A stretch of 64,000 bases of DNA from Brachypodium distachyon (taxonomy: Eukaryota > Streptophyta > Magnoliopsida > Poales > Poaceae), in contig NC_016131.3 of assembly GCF_000005505.3 (NCBI RefSeq), forward strand, positions 46,609,355 to 46,673,354. Reading direction: 5' to 3'. Below are positions 34,501-47,591 of this stretch, piece by piece. A program made the translations under genes and the position numbers. Position 1 is the first letter of the stretch. Each line of letters begins with the position of its first letter. The notes beneath the pieces were generated by a model. That model did no database searches. It was not told the DNA's origin and saw only the letters and a program-made list of their open reading frames with translations.

Positions 34501-37500
34501 CGGGCGGGGGCAGCTGCGTGCGCCGAGGATAGAGAGACGGGACTTGGACGTAATTGGGAAGGACTTCCAGGGGGCTATCCGTAAGAGTCCATGTAAAATT
34601 CTGGCGATGTGAGGCAGGCCGGGATTTCTCTTCCGCTTTTCCTGGTGCCAATGGCAGGTGGGGCCCCGAAGATAGGTATGTCTATTTATCCACTGGGGGC
34701 TGGGGATGCCAGAGAATCAATTGGCCCAGATGCTGCAGAGAACCAACGATGCGAGTGAAACCACACGGCTCTCCCAACGGACGGATTAACCTCTCCAGCA
34801 AAATGTATCCTTATCCTAACGACACCCTACAAATCAAATCCTGTCAATAAGTCACGAAATAAATTTGTAAAAAATATATGACACAACAGAAAAAAAAAAA
34901 GTTAAGTCTTCCTATCCCTTTGCTCCCCTTGTCGTTGCCGTCTTCATCGGCGTCATGAGGTACATGGTAATAACGGAGGTCACAACAATTGTGCTCCATC
35001 TATTCAAGAGTAACAAAGTTGTATAGTTATGTTTGGTTAGGTTTCCCTCGATTGCCTTGGTGATGTACAATTTTGTACTTTTGTTTCTGAGGCTTTGACA
35101 CTACCCGTCCTCCCTCCTACGCCTCGTGGCGGTCCCTTTGACCTCGACACAAATCCCAGAGATTTTATGCAAGTACAGTAGGATGCAGTCGATGGATGTT
35201 GTTTTTTGGAGTGGCAATGGCCGATATGGGGGGCACTTTAGCCTGGGCAAAACGACGGTCACTCTTCTCATGGATACTCCTTAGGTGCTGACAATCTCTG
35301 AAGTGTGGTCCTTCGTCCCAAATTCATGCCTTTTCGCCACGGTATGCTTCAATTCATATGGTTTGCAGTGTCCCAACAGTCGACCGAATGATTTATGTAG
35401 ATAGATAAATTCCCTGCTAAAATATGCTCAGATAGACAATTACAGTAAATTTAATGATTGCTTCAAGATTTTCCGATACAAAATGCACGTTTCACGGGCC
35501 GACCTAAAACATGCCTAAAGAATTCATGCCCAGAATAAGACCACCCGAATTTTGTTTGGTTTAAAATGCTTTATTAGTAATTAATTTAGCATATAATCTG
35601 AAAGGGAGGGAGTATGGTATTTGAGTTCAAGGACCAAATCAAAATAGACCAATAGTTGAGGGACCAAAACTGACACCCCTACCCTTATCTACAAAATAGA
35701 AGGTCTTAATATAGCCAGACTTATCTAATTTTCAAGGTTACCTTTGCTTCTATTATTACAAGGGTTGGGATTGATGGTCCATCATCAATCTCCCCTTTCC
35801 CTCCATGTTTGTGGTGAATGTGTTTTCGTAGGCTAGGTGACTCGTGGCCTAGAGCATGTCTTGAAGAGGCAAACTACAATTCTACACACCCTAATTGCCA
35901 TAAGAGATCACGGGAGCTCTCTTATATACTGTTGTTTTGGAGGTTATAGACATGCCTAGTGTGGTAAATTCGCTCTTGCCTTCGTATGGAGCTAGTATTA
36001 ATCACAAGTTCACAACACAGTTAAAAATTAATTGTATTTTAAGCATGTTTATCCTTTATCTTTGTAGGTACCGATAGTTTTCTGAACTCTTTTCATTTAT
36101 AGTAGATGACATCATCAAAAGTTTGCATCAAGTTTTCCGGACCTCGACTCATAATATGAAGAAAATATGAGACCGGTCATGCGAAAATGATACAGTAATA
36201 TCGCTATATTTGTCATGATAAAAAAAAAATACATATAACACACTAGTTTTATATTTTATCTCTACCAACGTAGTGATACTAGACATATAATGGTCAAGAT
36301 TGCATCTTGAAAACTGGCACCACACATCTAGAACATCATGTAAGCAGCTACTACCATAAAACCGAGCAAAATGTCCCCATGCGTAGAACTAGGTATGCTA
36401 ACATTGACTCTTGAATTTGGACGTAGTGCTATATCCCGAGGACAAAGTTAAAAGTTTATGTGTGTCAGCAGGCGAGGAGCTTCTAACCAAATGCTGACCA
36501 AATCCTGCTCATGGGATTTCTAACCAAATGTCCAAATCCCTGCTCATAGGATGCCTAAACCAAATCTTGCCCGCCCAGACAAGCCTTGCTCCTGTACAAG
36601 CACTCCAGACAAAGACAAAACCAGTGAAGTAGTAGTAGTGATCATAAACAACGATATCTCTACAGCTGGAGTCTATCAAGCCAGAGTAAGAGAATACAAC
36701 CGTGAAGGTAAATATCTGAATTTTGAAGGCCCTGTCCGGCACAACTCTGACCATTTATACTTGGACTTTATTACCCCCCCTTTCCGTATGGTGGCCACGT
36801 AGGTATCCGATTGGCTGGATGGTCTGGGAGGTTAAGAGGTACACGTCAGGGCCGGGTGGCGGGCCGATTAATTAGTTTAAGGAGACCTTTCTGTCGCAGC
36901 TGGGCTGTTTGGTACGTGCAATCTAATGCTAATGGCTACTGTACCAGCCTCCAGCTCGTCCGTCGGTGCTGCACTGCACAATCCATGATTATTCAGTGTG
37001 GTTGCAGGTAACGGCAATCATGCACGCCCTTTCCGTGCTTCGGATTTGCTGGTTATAAATTGAGCCCGGCTTTCTTTTGGCTTAGCATCTAAGAAATTAA
37101 TTACCACTGCCTGTATTTAGCCAACTAGTAGCACTAAATTCATGCTACGTCTTTATTGGTGTAAGATCTCGATCTTGACATCGGCTCTGATTTCTCGGCG
37201 TAACGGCAGATAGATGTACTTCCTTGGATTCATATTACTTGTCTAAAAAACGTCTAGATACGTGTAATATTTCGACAAGTAATTCCGGCCGGAGTGAGTA
37301 TAATTATCCGAAAGTATGTTATACGCCTGCTTCCAAGAACTCTGCCCTGCACGATTGGATCGAGTCACTGAAGAAGTACCGATCGAGGGAAACAAATTAG
37401 AGTACTGGCTAGCGTGCACCGCCACCTGGTCGAATAATGCTAGCTGGTCGAAGGCTTAAACCACTGCAAATATCTTAATCCCACCTCGCCATCACGCAGC

Positions 37501-38587
37501 ACATGCATAAACACACGATCCATTTTATTCTGGTTTCCACATCAGATCGACCTAGCTGTCGATCGATCGATCGCAACGTACGTACATGTGGGAAGATCCC
37601 AAGCAAGACGCCGTGAAATCGGACGGATCCATCGCAAGGGAGCAGTGAGTGAGTGAGTGAGTAGGCAGTTAGAGAAAGACCGACCGACAAAAAAAGGGTA
37701 GCTTGGGATGCCGGCATCACGCTAGCTGGAAGCTGATTAATTAGCCGGAGGAGGTCACTCACGCACTCACTCACTCACACCTCCTTTTTCCGGAGAAAAA
37801 ACAATGCTGATTATAATTAGTTTATACACATTCGATGGGATCGACGTGACGTTCTACTGGCGGCTAGTGAGCAGATGGATGGATCGGGCGAGGCAAAGAC
37901 GAGGACGTGGCTGGCATGATTGGAGTCGGTTGGTGCGGCGGGGCCGGGGAAAAAGAGCTTAATTAAGGGAGCTCGGCCTAAACTAACACTTGACAACAAC
38001 GGGGAGCACGCGAGGGGGCTGCATGCAGTTGCACGCAACGCAAGCGGGCCGTTACGTTCCATATCCGGATCTGGGCAAGGCCGGCACGTGCATGCCGCCG
38101 CTCAGCGGCGGCGGCGCCACAAATGCGCCGGCTCGCATCGGTCGCCGCCGCTGCGTCCGGACGCGGTTCGGTACGGGGGATTTGGATCGGTGCGGCTGTG
38201 CGGTGAAATCTGTTCGATCGGTTTAGAAGTTCGCAGCCCACGCACGGTTCATGGATCTTTCGGTTGGTTCACTGGCCGCGGGTGTTCCATAAAAAAACAA
38301 GCGCAGCCGAGTACACACGCAGGCACGCGTTCCCATCGTGCCCTGGCCCTTCCGGCGGCACTCCCAAACAAAACATGGCATGGGCCGACCGCTCACCGCG
38401 CGCCGGCGCCGGGACCGGGACCGGGAAATGTTAGGGCAACGTGGTCACGGCTAATCGCGGCCTCGCGTCGCGCACCGCATGCAACCGCCGAGAGAGAAGC
38501 TCGCGAGCGCCGTGGAGTGACCTGCAACTTGCACGTAAATTGACGCAAGGCGCAAAAGGGAAAAGGCGGCAGCGGCGGCCATGATTT
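34501..38587. other. gene-poor region upstream of the pyrophosphatase
   Basis: No gene is supported. A decayed Stowaway-like sequence lies at about 37215-37305 (ACTTCCTTGGATTCATATTA ... CCGGCCGGAGTGAGTAT). At 37640-37785 a GAGT-repeat stretch faces its inverted counterpart (CACTCACTCACTCAC), which could fold as a hairpin. From 37920 to 38560 the DNA is GC-rich and has open frames without family signatures. Confidence 0.4.
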
Positions 38588-39463
38588 GAAAAAAAAAAGT
38601 AAATTTTAAACCTGGACTCGTAGGACCTAACATTTCAATCTCAGGTTTTCAGACCCTAACCTATTTAATCCCAGTCAATTAAAACCTTATCCTGAAAATA
38701 CATGTTTGGCTCGCACGGGATAATGACGTGTCATGAGATTATCTAAGTGGGCCACGTGCCCAACCGACGGCGCATCTCATCACTGTCGGATCGGACTCCA
38801 TCCTCTGTCTCTCTTCCATTCCTTTCATCTGTCTCTTCACGTTTCTTCCTAACCACGTATCGGCACCCTGGATCGACGGCCAAGGTCATGACGCTGGGCC
38901 GGGCTGCCATGGAGGGGCCGTGCCGGCGTTCCTGCGACAGCGCGTCGCGGGGCGGGGTTGCGATCGGCGCGCGGGAGTTGCGGTGACGGGGCAGCACAGA
39001 CGAGGTAGATGAGCCGGGCTGGCGGCAGGAGGCTGAGCGACCGGTAGGTGGTTGTTGCTGCCTTTGAACCACTGTCTGGAGTTGTACGGCGGCGCGGTTG
39101 ACCTACTCGGCCACGCGCCGCACAATCTGCAGCTACAAGCCAAAATCTAAGTCAAAGCCATGGAACAGCACACCTGCATCATGTGTTTAGTCGTTGGATT
39201 TTCTCTCCCCTTCTTTTTTTTGCATGAGTTTCTTCAGAAGCCGCCGGCATTGGACAAGGCCACGGGGACCCACGTGCAGTGTTTACTCAGAAAATCCCAT
39301 GACACATCATCATCATCATCCCGTCTGAACCAAACAGGTATTCTCGGAATAACGTTTTAATTGATAGGGATTAGATAGGTTAGGGTCTGAAAACCTGAAA
39401 TCGAAAAGTTAGGGTTTGATTCAGATGAGTTGTACAAGTTTAGGGTTTAAATGAACTTTTCTC
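38588..39463. mobile_element. MULE-type inverted-repeat element with GC-rich interior (candidate Pack-MULE)
   Basis: The left arm (AAGTAAATTTTAAACCTGG, then CTCAGGTTTTCAGACCCTAA) and right arm (GGGTTTAAATGAACTTTTCT preceded by TTAGGGTCTGAAAACCTGAA) are inverted copies over roughly 130-150 bp. They resemble the arms of the element at 17083-18140 in layout (a GAGAAAAGTTCATTT-type start, then GTTTGG at the inner end). The interior (about 38750-39330) is clearly GC-rich, unlike the arms, with short open frames on both strands. Such an interior suggests a captured gene fragment. A nine-base target duplication could not be confirmed, so the ends are approximate. Confidence 0.55.
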
Positions 39464-40627
39464 CTAGATTTATACCAACGGCGTCTGCGCCTACGTACGG
39501 GGCTGCAATGCAATCATTCGGCCATGTTTTGCTGTCTGTCTGCCGTCGTCACCTGCCGCTCCTTTTCCCCTTTCTTCTTGAGAACATTTCTAGATGGTTC
39601 GTGCGAGCGGCCATAGGGGAGAGGAATAAAAAGTTGTTGTGTCCATCCGGCTCGATCGTCATCTGGATCGGGATGCCATTCATCTCGAGCCGCGCGACCC
39701 AATTGGGGCAACTGGGCAATTGTTTCTAGACGACGACGTACGGGGTGGCCACGGTCGATGGATCCATACAAAATTGCTCGCGTGGAAATCTGTTGGGAAT
39801 ATGAAACTGCTGCTGCAAGTCCTTTGGAGTGCGTTGTGGTGAGCCGTGACGACGGCTGGAGACGTGAGATTTCTGAACGACTACGAACAACCACCGTGCA
39901 CGTCCCCGTCACATGGATACCCCGTTCATCGGCTAGCTGCGACCTGCGATCGATCGGCCAACAAACTTGGCTTAATAATGTGACGACCAGACCCAGACGA
40001 GACCAGACTTCATATTTTCCTTTCCTTTGGAGAAAAGTACACCAACGAGGAATGCGAGAGCCTTCTTTAAAGTCTGGTACAGCAGTACTACAACTTCTTG
40101 ATTTCCCTAAAAAAAAACTACTACTGCAACTTCTTGATCCAACAAAACCGCACCACGTGACAGCGTACCAGATTCACGCACACCCGACCGATCCTCTAAT
40201 TGCCACTCTGGTGAAGGTCTCATCTGCTGGATCGATCCATGGATCCCGTTCGATCGATGGCATAGAAAAGTGAAAAAGTGACGGTGGTTCGTTCGGGCAG
40301 ACGCTTAATTTAAAAGGGGGCGTTGGCAGCACGCACGCACAGATTCAGCAGGTTTCAGACTTGCTTTGCTGCTGCCAACACTGCACACAGCAAGTTGGCC
40401 ATGCTATCAGGTAGCCGGAAGACCGGAATATCTCGAGGGATATACCGAAGCGATGATGGAGGCGCGGCAGGCAGGCGGACAAGGATTCTCTGACAGCCGT
40501 CTCGGCTCCATCGACGGCTCTCGTTCATCCACGTATGCAATTAGCTAGGGGTAACACTCACACCATCTCTGCATGGGAACTTGTTGCTGAACATTATCTT
40601 AAATATCTAGTTGCGAAAAACATACGG
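39464..40627. other. intergenic region, nothing recognised
   Basis: Mixed composition with short overlapping frames on both strands and no family signature. No gene or repeat is called. Confidence 0.35.
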
Positions 40628-40752
40628 TATTCTCTCCGTTCATAGGAAAATGTATCAAGTTTGTCAAAATTTGGATTTAAGGCATGACTTAGTGTACAGA
40701 TACATTCAAATTTAATGAAAATTGAGACATCTTTTGTTGGACGGAGGAAGTA
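40628..40752. mobile_element. Stowaway-type MITE
   Basis: The ends TATTCTCTCCGTTCATAGGA and TTGGACGGAGGAAGTA pair as imperfect inverted repeats, and inner TGTATC / GATACA blocks also pair. Length and end sequence fit Stowaway. Confidence 0.6.
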
Positions 40753-41495
40753 TGAAAATTGAGTTTTGCAAGTTGAAACATCACGTGCTTGTTAGGTTGT
40801 GCCATTAGACGATATGCTAATTGGGGACACGATGGGTCCTCCTGTCATTTTGTTTGCAAAAAGAGTTCAATCAGCGAAAAAGTTCTTACTTACGCAAAGA
40901 TGGATGGAAGAGAGCCATCAGATGCATTTTTTTTTCCAAAGATTGAGTCCAGGCTGTGATTCGGCTCGGCCAAGCTAGAGAGAATCCTGGTCCGCGGCAC
41001 GCGTATTCCTGGAAGGTTCGCGTTCGCGCCCTTAAAGCGTATTTACAAAGAGGACAGCCAGGCAGGCTGTGGCTAGCGGGGTGGGCCGGATGTAGCGAGC
41101 TTCTACGTTAGTTTGCCTGCTTTTTTTGCTTTGGGCCTTGTATGGCCATTGTTCCAGGAGAGAGCTGCGAACGTGAGGCTATTTGGGCCGGGGAGAGACT
41201 CGTGCGTTTTCTTTCCTTTGTTGCCTGCGCCTTGTGTGGGCTAGGAAAGGAAAACGAGAGAAAAAAATGCCAATGGAGTATGCCGCAACATTAGCTTCGA
41301 AGCCTAGCCGTATGGCCACGTCCTGCCCCTACTTTTGTACTCGACTTAGTTCTAACGATTATGCTATATATGCGTGTTTTAAGATTAAGTAACCCTTTAA
41401 GTAATGGATCTTTTCCATCTAACAAAAAACTTAAGTTTCAAAAGGAGGGATTTGGAAGCGTGAACTCATGTCTGGATTCTGGAATGCACTGTTAA

Positions 41496-41608
41496 TACTC
41501 CATCACATATTAAGACACTTTCTATTACATGTATCTATATGCTTTTTAGATATAGATACATTCATGTTTAGCCAAATTTGAGTCACTTAATATGCGACTG
41601 AGGGAGTA
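41496..41608. mobile_element. Stowaway-type MITE
   Basis: It starts TACTCCATCACATATTAAGA and ends CTTAATATGCGACTGAGGGA then GTA, with a palindromic centre around GTATCTATATGC...TAGATATAGATAC. Confidence 0.65.
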
Positions 41609-41694
41609 TATGTTTGAAGAATGCAGTTCAGAACTACTTCAGTGTACTAGTTTGATGGTGTCTACGCCAGTGAAATGGAGAATAAAGAAAGTAC

Positions 41695-41805
41695 TACTCC
41701 TTTCTATTCATATCAATTGTCTCAAATTTGTTCAAATGTATACCTATAAAACGTCTAGATACATACATGTAATATTTTGACAATTAATATGGATCGGAGG
41801 GAGTA
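41695..41805. mobile_element. Stowaway-type MITE
   Basis: It starts TACTCCTTTCTATTCATATC and ends TTAATATGGATCGGAGGGAG then TA. Inner arms carry AAACGTCTAGATACATACAT. It resembles the degraded copy near 37215. Confidence 0.7.
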
Positions 41806-42132
41806 CCATATGCATGTATTCGACATATATAAACTGACCACCATGAAAGTCCCTGTAGAAAATAGAATAAATTTAAGAATATATGAATATATGATACTCC
41901 ACGTTTCCCCCTGTAAACGTACGTGTCGATGCGTCTTCGTCATCGTCGCCGCTAGCTTAGCAAGCTGACATGCATACTATCACATACGTCCATGGTAGGT
42001 CCAGTGATGACTCATGTGACGATATGATCCGTTCGGCCGCTAGCTAGTTGCTCACTCCCAAGTCCGATCCAACTCCTGCATCCGCCGCCCTTCAGAAACC
42101 CGGCGTCACCGTCTCTATTTTCAAATTTGAGA

Positions 42133-42261
42133 ACTTCCTCCGTTCAACAAAAGATTTTCAAATTTGTTAAAATTTGGATGTATCTAGACATGACTTAACT
42201 TAATGTATCTGCATTCAAATTTGGTTAAAGTTGAGACATTCTTTGTTAGACAAAAGGAGTA
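42133..42261. mobile_element. Stowaway-type MITE
   Basis: It starts ACTTCCTCCGTTCAACAAAA and ends CTTTGTTAGACAAAAGGAGT then A. Inner sequences (TGTATCTAGACATGACTTAA) resemble the MITE at 40628. Confidence 0.55.
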
Positions 42262-42808
42262 TTTGACGAGTGTCACAGATACATACGAGCAATTACACGG
42301 ACGTTGTGCAAACTTAGATTTACAAATCAACAAATGTGCAACCGACCAGTTAATAAACTCCGTAGCATTTTTTTTAGGGAACTCCGCAGCATTTCTGCGT
42401 GCAACTTGATAGATAAATTTCAATCTATCCAAAATCGTTTGAAATTTTAGACGGTTTCGTGCCGATTGCCGGACAAGATTCCGCCGGTCACACCACGACA
42501 CAAAACTCCCATGATGCATATCTGTTGGCAGAAGGTGACATTTGCAGACTTGCACCGTGCCAAGATGGATTTATGAATTTAATTATCATAGCTCACAGTC
42601 AACATGGCACCAGCCAGCACCAGAAAACTATAGGGAGGAGACAGAGCTAAGAGATCGAATATGAAGGTGTCCATACAGAAAATACTAAACAAGTTAACCC
42701 AACCTCAGACATGCATAAACCAGATCAATTATTTATTTTCACGAGATTTATCATCCCCTTGAAGTTCACCGATTCTTCATTTTGCATGGGCAAAGTTACT
42801 TAAGAGTC

Positions 42809-44257
42809 TTAGATCTTTGAATCAACGATTCTCGCTCCTCTAGAGAAATCATCATAGTGCGTAAACAGGAAATCCTTGGCCTTCATTTTCCTGTATCGCG
42901 CCGGTTGTTCCTCAGTCAACACATGAGGTATCGGTCCGACCTCTTTCTCAGGATCAACACCGTAGAACATGGCCACTGAGATCCTCTCTTTCTCAGCGTT
43001 AGTTACAACCCTGTGCACTGGGGCCCTGAAGATCCCGTTGGCCATAATCTGTTGGGAGACTCAGAGTTAATGGTCGACAAATGTCATCAACAAAACTTGA
43101 GCATATTATCATCGCAAATGCGGCAGACATTAAATATACTTGTGGGGGTTCAGAGATATCTACCTCCATTGTAAAACCAATGTTAATCAGCAAGGTGTAG
43201 TTAGGCAAGGTTGTGACATTGTACCATGTACCATCTCTAAGAACTTGCAGTCCACCGACATCTTTGTCCACGAGAAGAACCGTAAGAGCATAGACATCAG
43301 AGTGAGGTTTGACACCCAATACAAGATCAGGTCTTGGACACGGAGGGTAGTAATTGAATCTAGCATAGGCGGGGGCCTTGTCACTGAGCTGGTAAACGAA
43401 GTAATCTTCATCAAGCTCCAGAAGCTTGGCTATTGCCCGGAGGATTTCGCCTTTGATTCTCTTGCTCTTCATTGCGTACTCGTGTAGATCATCCCTGCAA
43501 AAAGCGCTCGGAGTTTTTGGAATAGATTGCAGTTTGACAGCAAAGGTAATTTCTTTTGAGTGGATGTGTCACAGATTGATTACCTGAAAGATTTGGGATG
43601 TATGGGCCAATGGGCAAGATTTCTCTCATTCTCTGGCTCAACTCTAAGATGCAGTCGATCGGACCAGTCCAGTCTTTGATCTTGAGTTTTCACCTGGTCA
43701 TTTCCATACCCTTCTATCTGGAAATGTTCCCCATCTATTAGGTTGCTGTACTTTCTCTTCTCTTCGAGTGGCAGGCCAAAAAAATCCCTTGATGCAGACA
43801 TCACAGAGTCCATCAGAGAGGTCTCTATTCCATGGTTAGAAACCTAGTAGTAACACAGGATCATGAATGTTACAAAAGAAATCAAGGACTCCATGAAGAC
43901 GAAGCAAAAATGCAAAGACACAAGCAACAACTTAGGAGCAGGAAACTGGAGAACCAAGTTAAGATGCTCAATTACCTGGAAGAATCCCCAGCTCTGCAGC
44001 GTTGACCGCAGCTTGTTGGCTTCCTGCGTATCACTGGATGCTGATAGTAAGCCGAGATCGATGGTCGGAATGGCCTCCGGGATCTTGGTACCAGCGAGGT
44101 TCCCACCGTAAGGTTCTTGCTCTCTGAGCAAGTACCGGCTCGGTGGCTCCTGCACGTTGGCTGCCAGATGCTGTACTGAATTTGGTAGCCTCCATGACTC
44201 CTCTGCCATTGGAGTTCGTGGGATGTCTTTGCTTATCATGGTCTGCTTTGTCTCCAT
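42809..44257 (-). CDS. 2-oxoglutarate/Fe(II)-dependent dioxygenase, SRG1-like, copy A
   Basis: Exons 43976-44257, 43584-43843, 43164-43494 and 42809-43048 give 370 residues from the first ATG, or 354 from the internal Met (MAEES) that matches copies B and D. The N-terminal part (PIPTIDLGLLSASS-type, here AIPTIDLG) is the DIOX_N domain. The Fe(II) ligands are His245 and Asp247 in KPHSD and His303 in PVHRVV; the 2-oxoglutarate-binding Arg313-x-Ser315 lies in ERISVAMFY. Relatives oxidise small plant metabolites such as flavonoids or alkaloids; the substrate here is unknown. The usual Gly-Asp of GDxME is Gly-Phe (IGFTME). Intron positions are those of the other copies. It is the leftmost of five cluster members. 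Confidence 0.88.
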
Positions 44258-45233
44258 GGCAGTTGTGCTCTCTTGGAGGCAGAGTGCGCTAAGCTAGATG
44301 AAGTTGGCTTTGTCTCAGCCTCACCAACCACTAGAACTAACAGTAAAAGAATCTGAAAGATAATGCACATGATGGATGTTTTTTTTACTAGTTTCAAGAC
44401 GAAACCTGGTAGAAGAAGACAAGTAGGAAAACACTTGAAAGAGATACAACTTGTGGATAGATGGCATGTGGTACTCATAGCCGGGGCATACAAATTTTCA
44501 TATAACTCCTATATGGAATCTCTAATCCTGCTTAATTATCATGATGCTAGGATGCTTTTGACAGAACTCGTATTCAACATTGTCAACATCAGCGAGTAGA
44601 GCAGTCAGAATCCACAAAAATCCAGTGATGCAAAAGAAATTTGTACTGGGCACAACAGGGGGCGATGTTGGCACCGGCGACACACGATTTTAATTTTACT
44701 TTATATTTTTAAATACAAAATCATTTGAAATTTGGACAGTTTCCTAGAGGTTACTGGTCAAAGCCCGGTATCACACTACCTCATGAGTCATGACACTGAA
44801 ATCTCATCGTGCATATGTTGGCCTTCGTTACCGGGGTACAACATGCCAACATGGCATTATCACAGCTCACATCCAACATGGTAATAAGTTACTAACACAA
44901 GTACCAAAAATTAACAATCATAAAAAACAATTAAGTCTGCGATATTTGAGCACCCTGCAAAAAATTAATTCACGAACCACTGTTTTTTCTAAAAGAAAAT
45001 TTATGTACTTTTAGGAATACTTAAAAACAGAAAAAGAAGAAGGGAGGAGACACTTGACTACTTGAGCAGTTGAGCTCACAGAACATAGAAATGTACATAC
45101 AAAAATTAACCACAGAACAGGTTAATCAAAACTTAAAACGTATCCATTCTTTATTTTGACCATATTCAACCCTTGATGTTCACCAATTCCATATTTTACA
45201 TGGGTATTGTAGCATGAAGTAAAGTCACCTTAC
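44258..45233. other. spacer between dioxygenase copies A and B
   Basis: About 44700-45050 resembles about 42430-42640, which lies just past the 3' end of copy A (shared ATTTGAAATTTGGACAG-like, CATAGCTCACA-like and GGGAGGAGAC blocks). This marks flanking DNA carried along in the duplication that created A and B. No gene is present. Confidence 0.45.
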
Positions 45234-46638
45234 TTACATCTTCAGCGAATCGACGATTCTCTCTCCTCGAGTGAAATGTTCATAGTGCGCGATTAGGAAG
45301 TCTTGGGCCTTCATTTTCCTGTATCGCGCCGGTTGCTCCTCATTTAACAGATCCTCTATTGGTCCGATCTCTTTCTCAGGATCCACACCATAGAACATGG
45401 CCACTGATATCCTCTCTTTCTCAGCATTAGTCACAACCCTATGCACTGGGCCCTTGAAGATACCGTTGGTCATTATCTGCATCGCAGATGGTCAAAAAAA
45501 GGCATCAAGACCTTGAGTATATCCTTGACATCACGAATATCAGAGGAATTTGCTCGTGGTTCAAACATAGCTACCTCCATTGTAACACCAACGTTAATCA
45601 GCAAGGTGTAATTAGACACAGTTGGGACACTGTACCACGTCCCTTCTCTAAGAACTTGCAGTCCGGCGACATCTTTGTCCATGAGAAGTACCGTCAGAAC
45701 AAAGACATCAGAGTGAGGCTTGATGCCCAAAACAAGATCAGGTCTTGGACATGGAGGATAGTAATTGAATCTAGCATAAGTGAGAGCCTTGTCACTAAAC
45801 TGGTTAACGAGGCAATCTTCGTCAATCTCTAAAAGCTTGGCCATTGCCTGAAGGATGCTGTCTTTGATTCTCTTGCTCTGCAATGTGTACTCGTGTAGAT
45901 CATCCCTGCAAATAGTACCGGGGTGTTCAGTTAAACCAAGTCAGGCTACACCACTCAAGACATAAACAAAATGAACTTTGTTTTGCAGAATTGATAGAAC
46001 AGAAAATCCTTTTGAGTGCACGTGTCACTGATTGATTATTACCTGAAAGATTTGGGATATATGGGCCAATGAGCAAGATTTCTCTCGTTCTCTGGCTCAA
46101 CTTTCAAATGCAGCCGATCGGACCAGTCAAGTCTTTGATCCTGGGTTTTCACCTGGTCATTTCCATACCCTTCTATCTGAAAATGTTTCCCATCTATTAG
46201 ATTACTGTACTTTCTCTTCTCTTCAATCGGCAGGTGAAAAAAATCCCTTGATGCAGTCATCACAGAATCCATCAGAGAGGTCTCCATTCCATGATTAGAA
46301 ACCTGGTCTCACATGTTGATGAGTGTTACAGACTATCAAGTACTCTGTGAAGCAAAAAGTGCAAAGACAGAAGTAAAGCTTAGGAACAAGAAACTCAAGC
46401 TCACCTGGAAGAATCCCCAGTTCTGCAGCGCCGATCGCAGCTTGGCAGCTTCTTCCGCATCACTGGATGCTGATAGCAGGCCGAGATCAATGGTTGGAAT
46501 TGGCTCCGGCATCTTGGTACCAGCCAGGTTCCAACCCAGTGGTTCTTGCTCTCTGAGCAAGTACTGGCTCGGTGGCTCCTGAACGTTGACAGCAAGTTGC
46601 TGCACCGAATTCGGCAGCCTCCATGACTCGGCAGCCAT
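45234..46638 (-). CDS. 2-oxoglutarate/Fe(II)-dependent dioxygenase, SRG1-like, copy B
   Basis: Exons 46405-46638, 46043-46302, 45575-45905 and 45234-45476 give 355 residues. The Fe(II) ligands are His229, Asp231 (KPHSD) and His287; the co-substrate motif is Arg297-Ile-Ser299. It is closest to copy A (shared VSNHGxETSLMDSVM, DQRLDWSDRLHL and NLAHWPI). As in copy A, the conserved GDxME is altered, here to GVTME. It faces copy C head to head, with 953 bp between start codons, so the two may share regulatory sequence. The substrate is unknown. Confidence 0.88.
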
Positions 46639-47591
46639 TGGAGTTCTTGGATATTTATTTGCTTATCCTGTCCTACTTTGTATTTGTTGCTGTTGTGCTC
46701 TCTCTCGAAGAGCTTGCAGTAAGCAAGATGAAGTTGCCTTTATCTCAGTCCGAACAGTCATCAATGAGTAGACTAGCCACCAACCACTAGAACTAACATT
46801 AAAAATATTGGAAAAATATAATGCATATGATGGAAAATACTTATTTTCAAGAAGAAACCTATAAGGTAAAACAAGCTATAGAAGAAGACAAGAAGTGGGG
46901 AAACACTTGAAAGAAGACGAAGTTGTCTATATATGGCATGTGCTACTCATAGTTGGGGCTTCGGGCATACAAATTTATATATTCCTTCTATATTTAATAC
47001 CTAATTCTTAACTAGAAAGATGACAAGATGTCTTTGCCAGAATTCATGGTAGACATGGTCACTATCAACGAGTAGACCAGCCACAAACCAATAACACCCA
47101 CAAGCACAGGCACTTGCAAATTGTAAAAACAATGCAACTGGTGATGCAAAATATTTCTGGGTTAGGAGGAAGTAAATTTTCATTTTCATTTTGAAAGGGA
47201 GAAATGTAAAAATGAAAGAAACCCAACAAAATAAAAGAAGCTGAAGAAAAAATGTATATGGCGTGCAGTACAAAATATTATGCTATTCAGGTCTCTTCAT
47301 GCGCAAATTGTGATATTCAGCAGTTTGTACTTGTTAGTACGGAGTACTAACTAATTGGTTCATGTAGGACAAAGTAAACCAGGCTGTCCACATCCTGACC
47401 TACTGGCTTGTGCACATAATAAATTTTTTATCTTATACAGAAGTGGACAAAGGAGTAGGAGTGGATCTATATGATGTGCCTGAAAGTCAAGATACTCCTT
47501 TGAGATTCACTACTCACTTTTGCAAATCCATTCCCATAAAACTGCCAAGTGCAAAGAGGGAGCTCAAGATCAACAACAACAACAAGCAAAC
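46639..47591. promoter_or_regulatory. shared divergent promoter region of dioxygenase copies B and C
   Basis: The 953 bp lie between two start codons on opposite strands. Part of it (about 47030-47160, AACGAGTAGACCAGCCAC-like) resembles the upstream region of copy A near 44590 and the D/E spacer near 58290. No TATA box is firmly assigned. Confidence 0.4.

Noticed and set aside
37920..38543. 207-codon plus-strand frame
   Set aside because: GC-rich with several overlapping frames on both strands and no recognisable domain.
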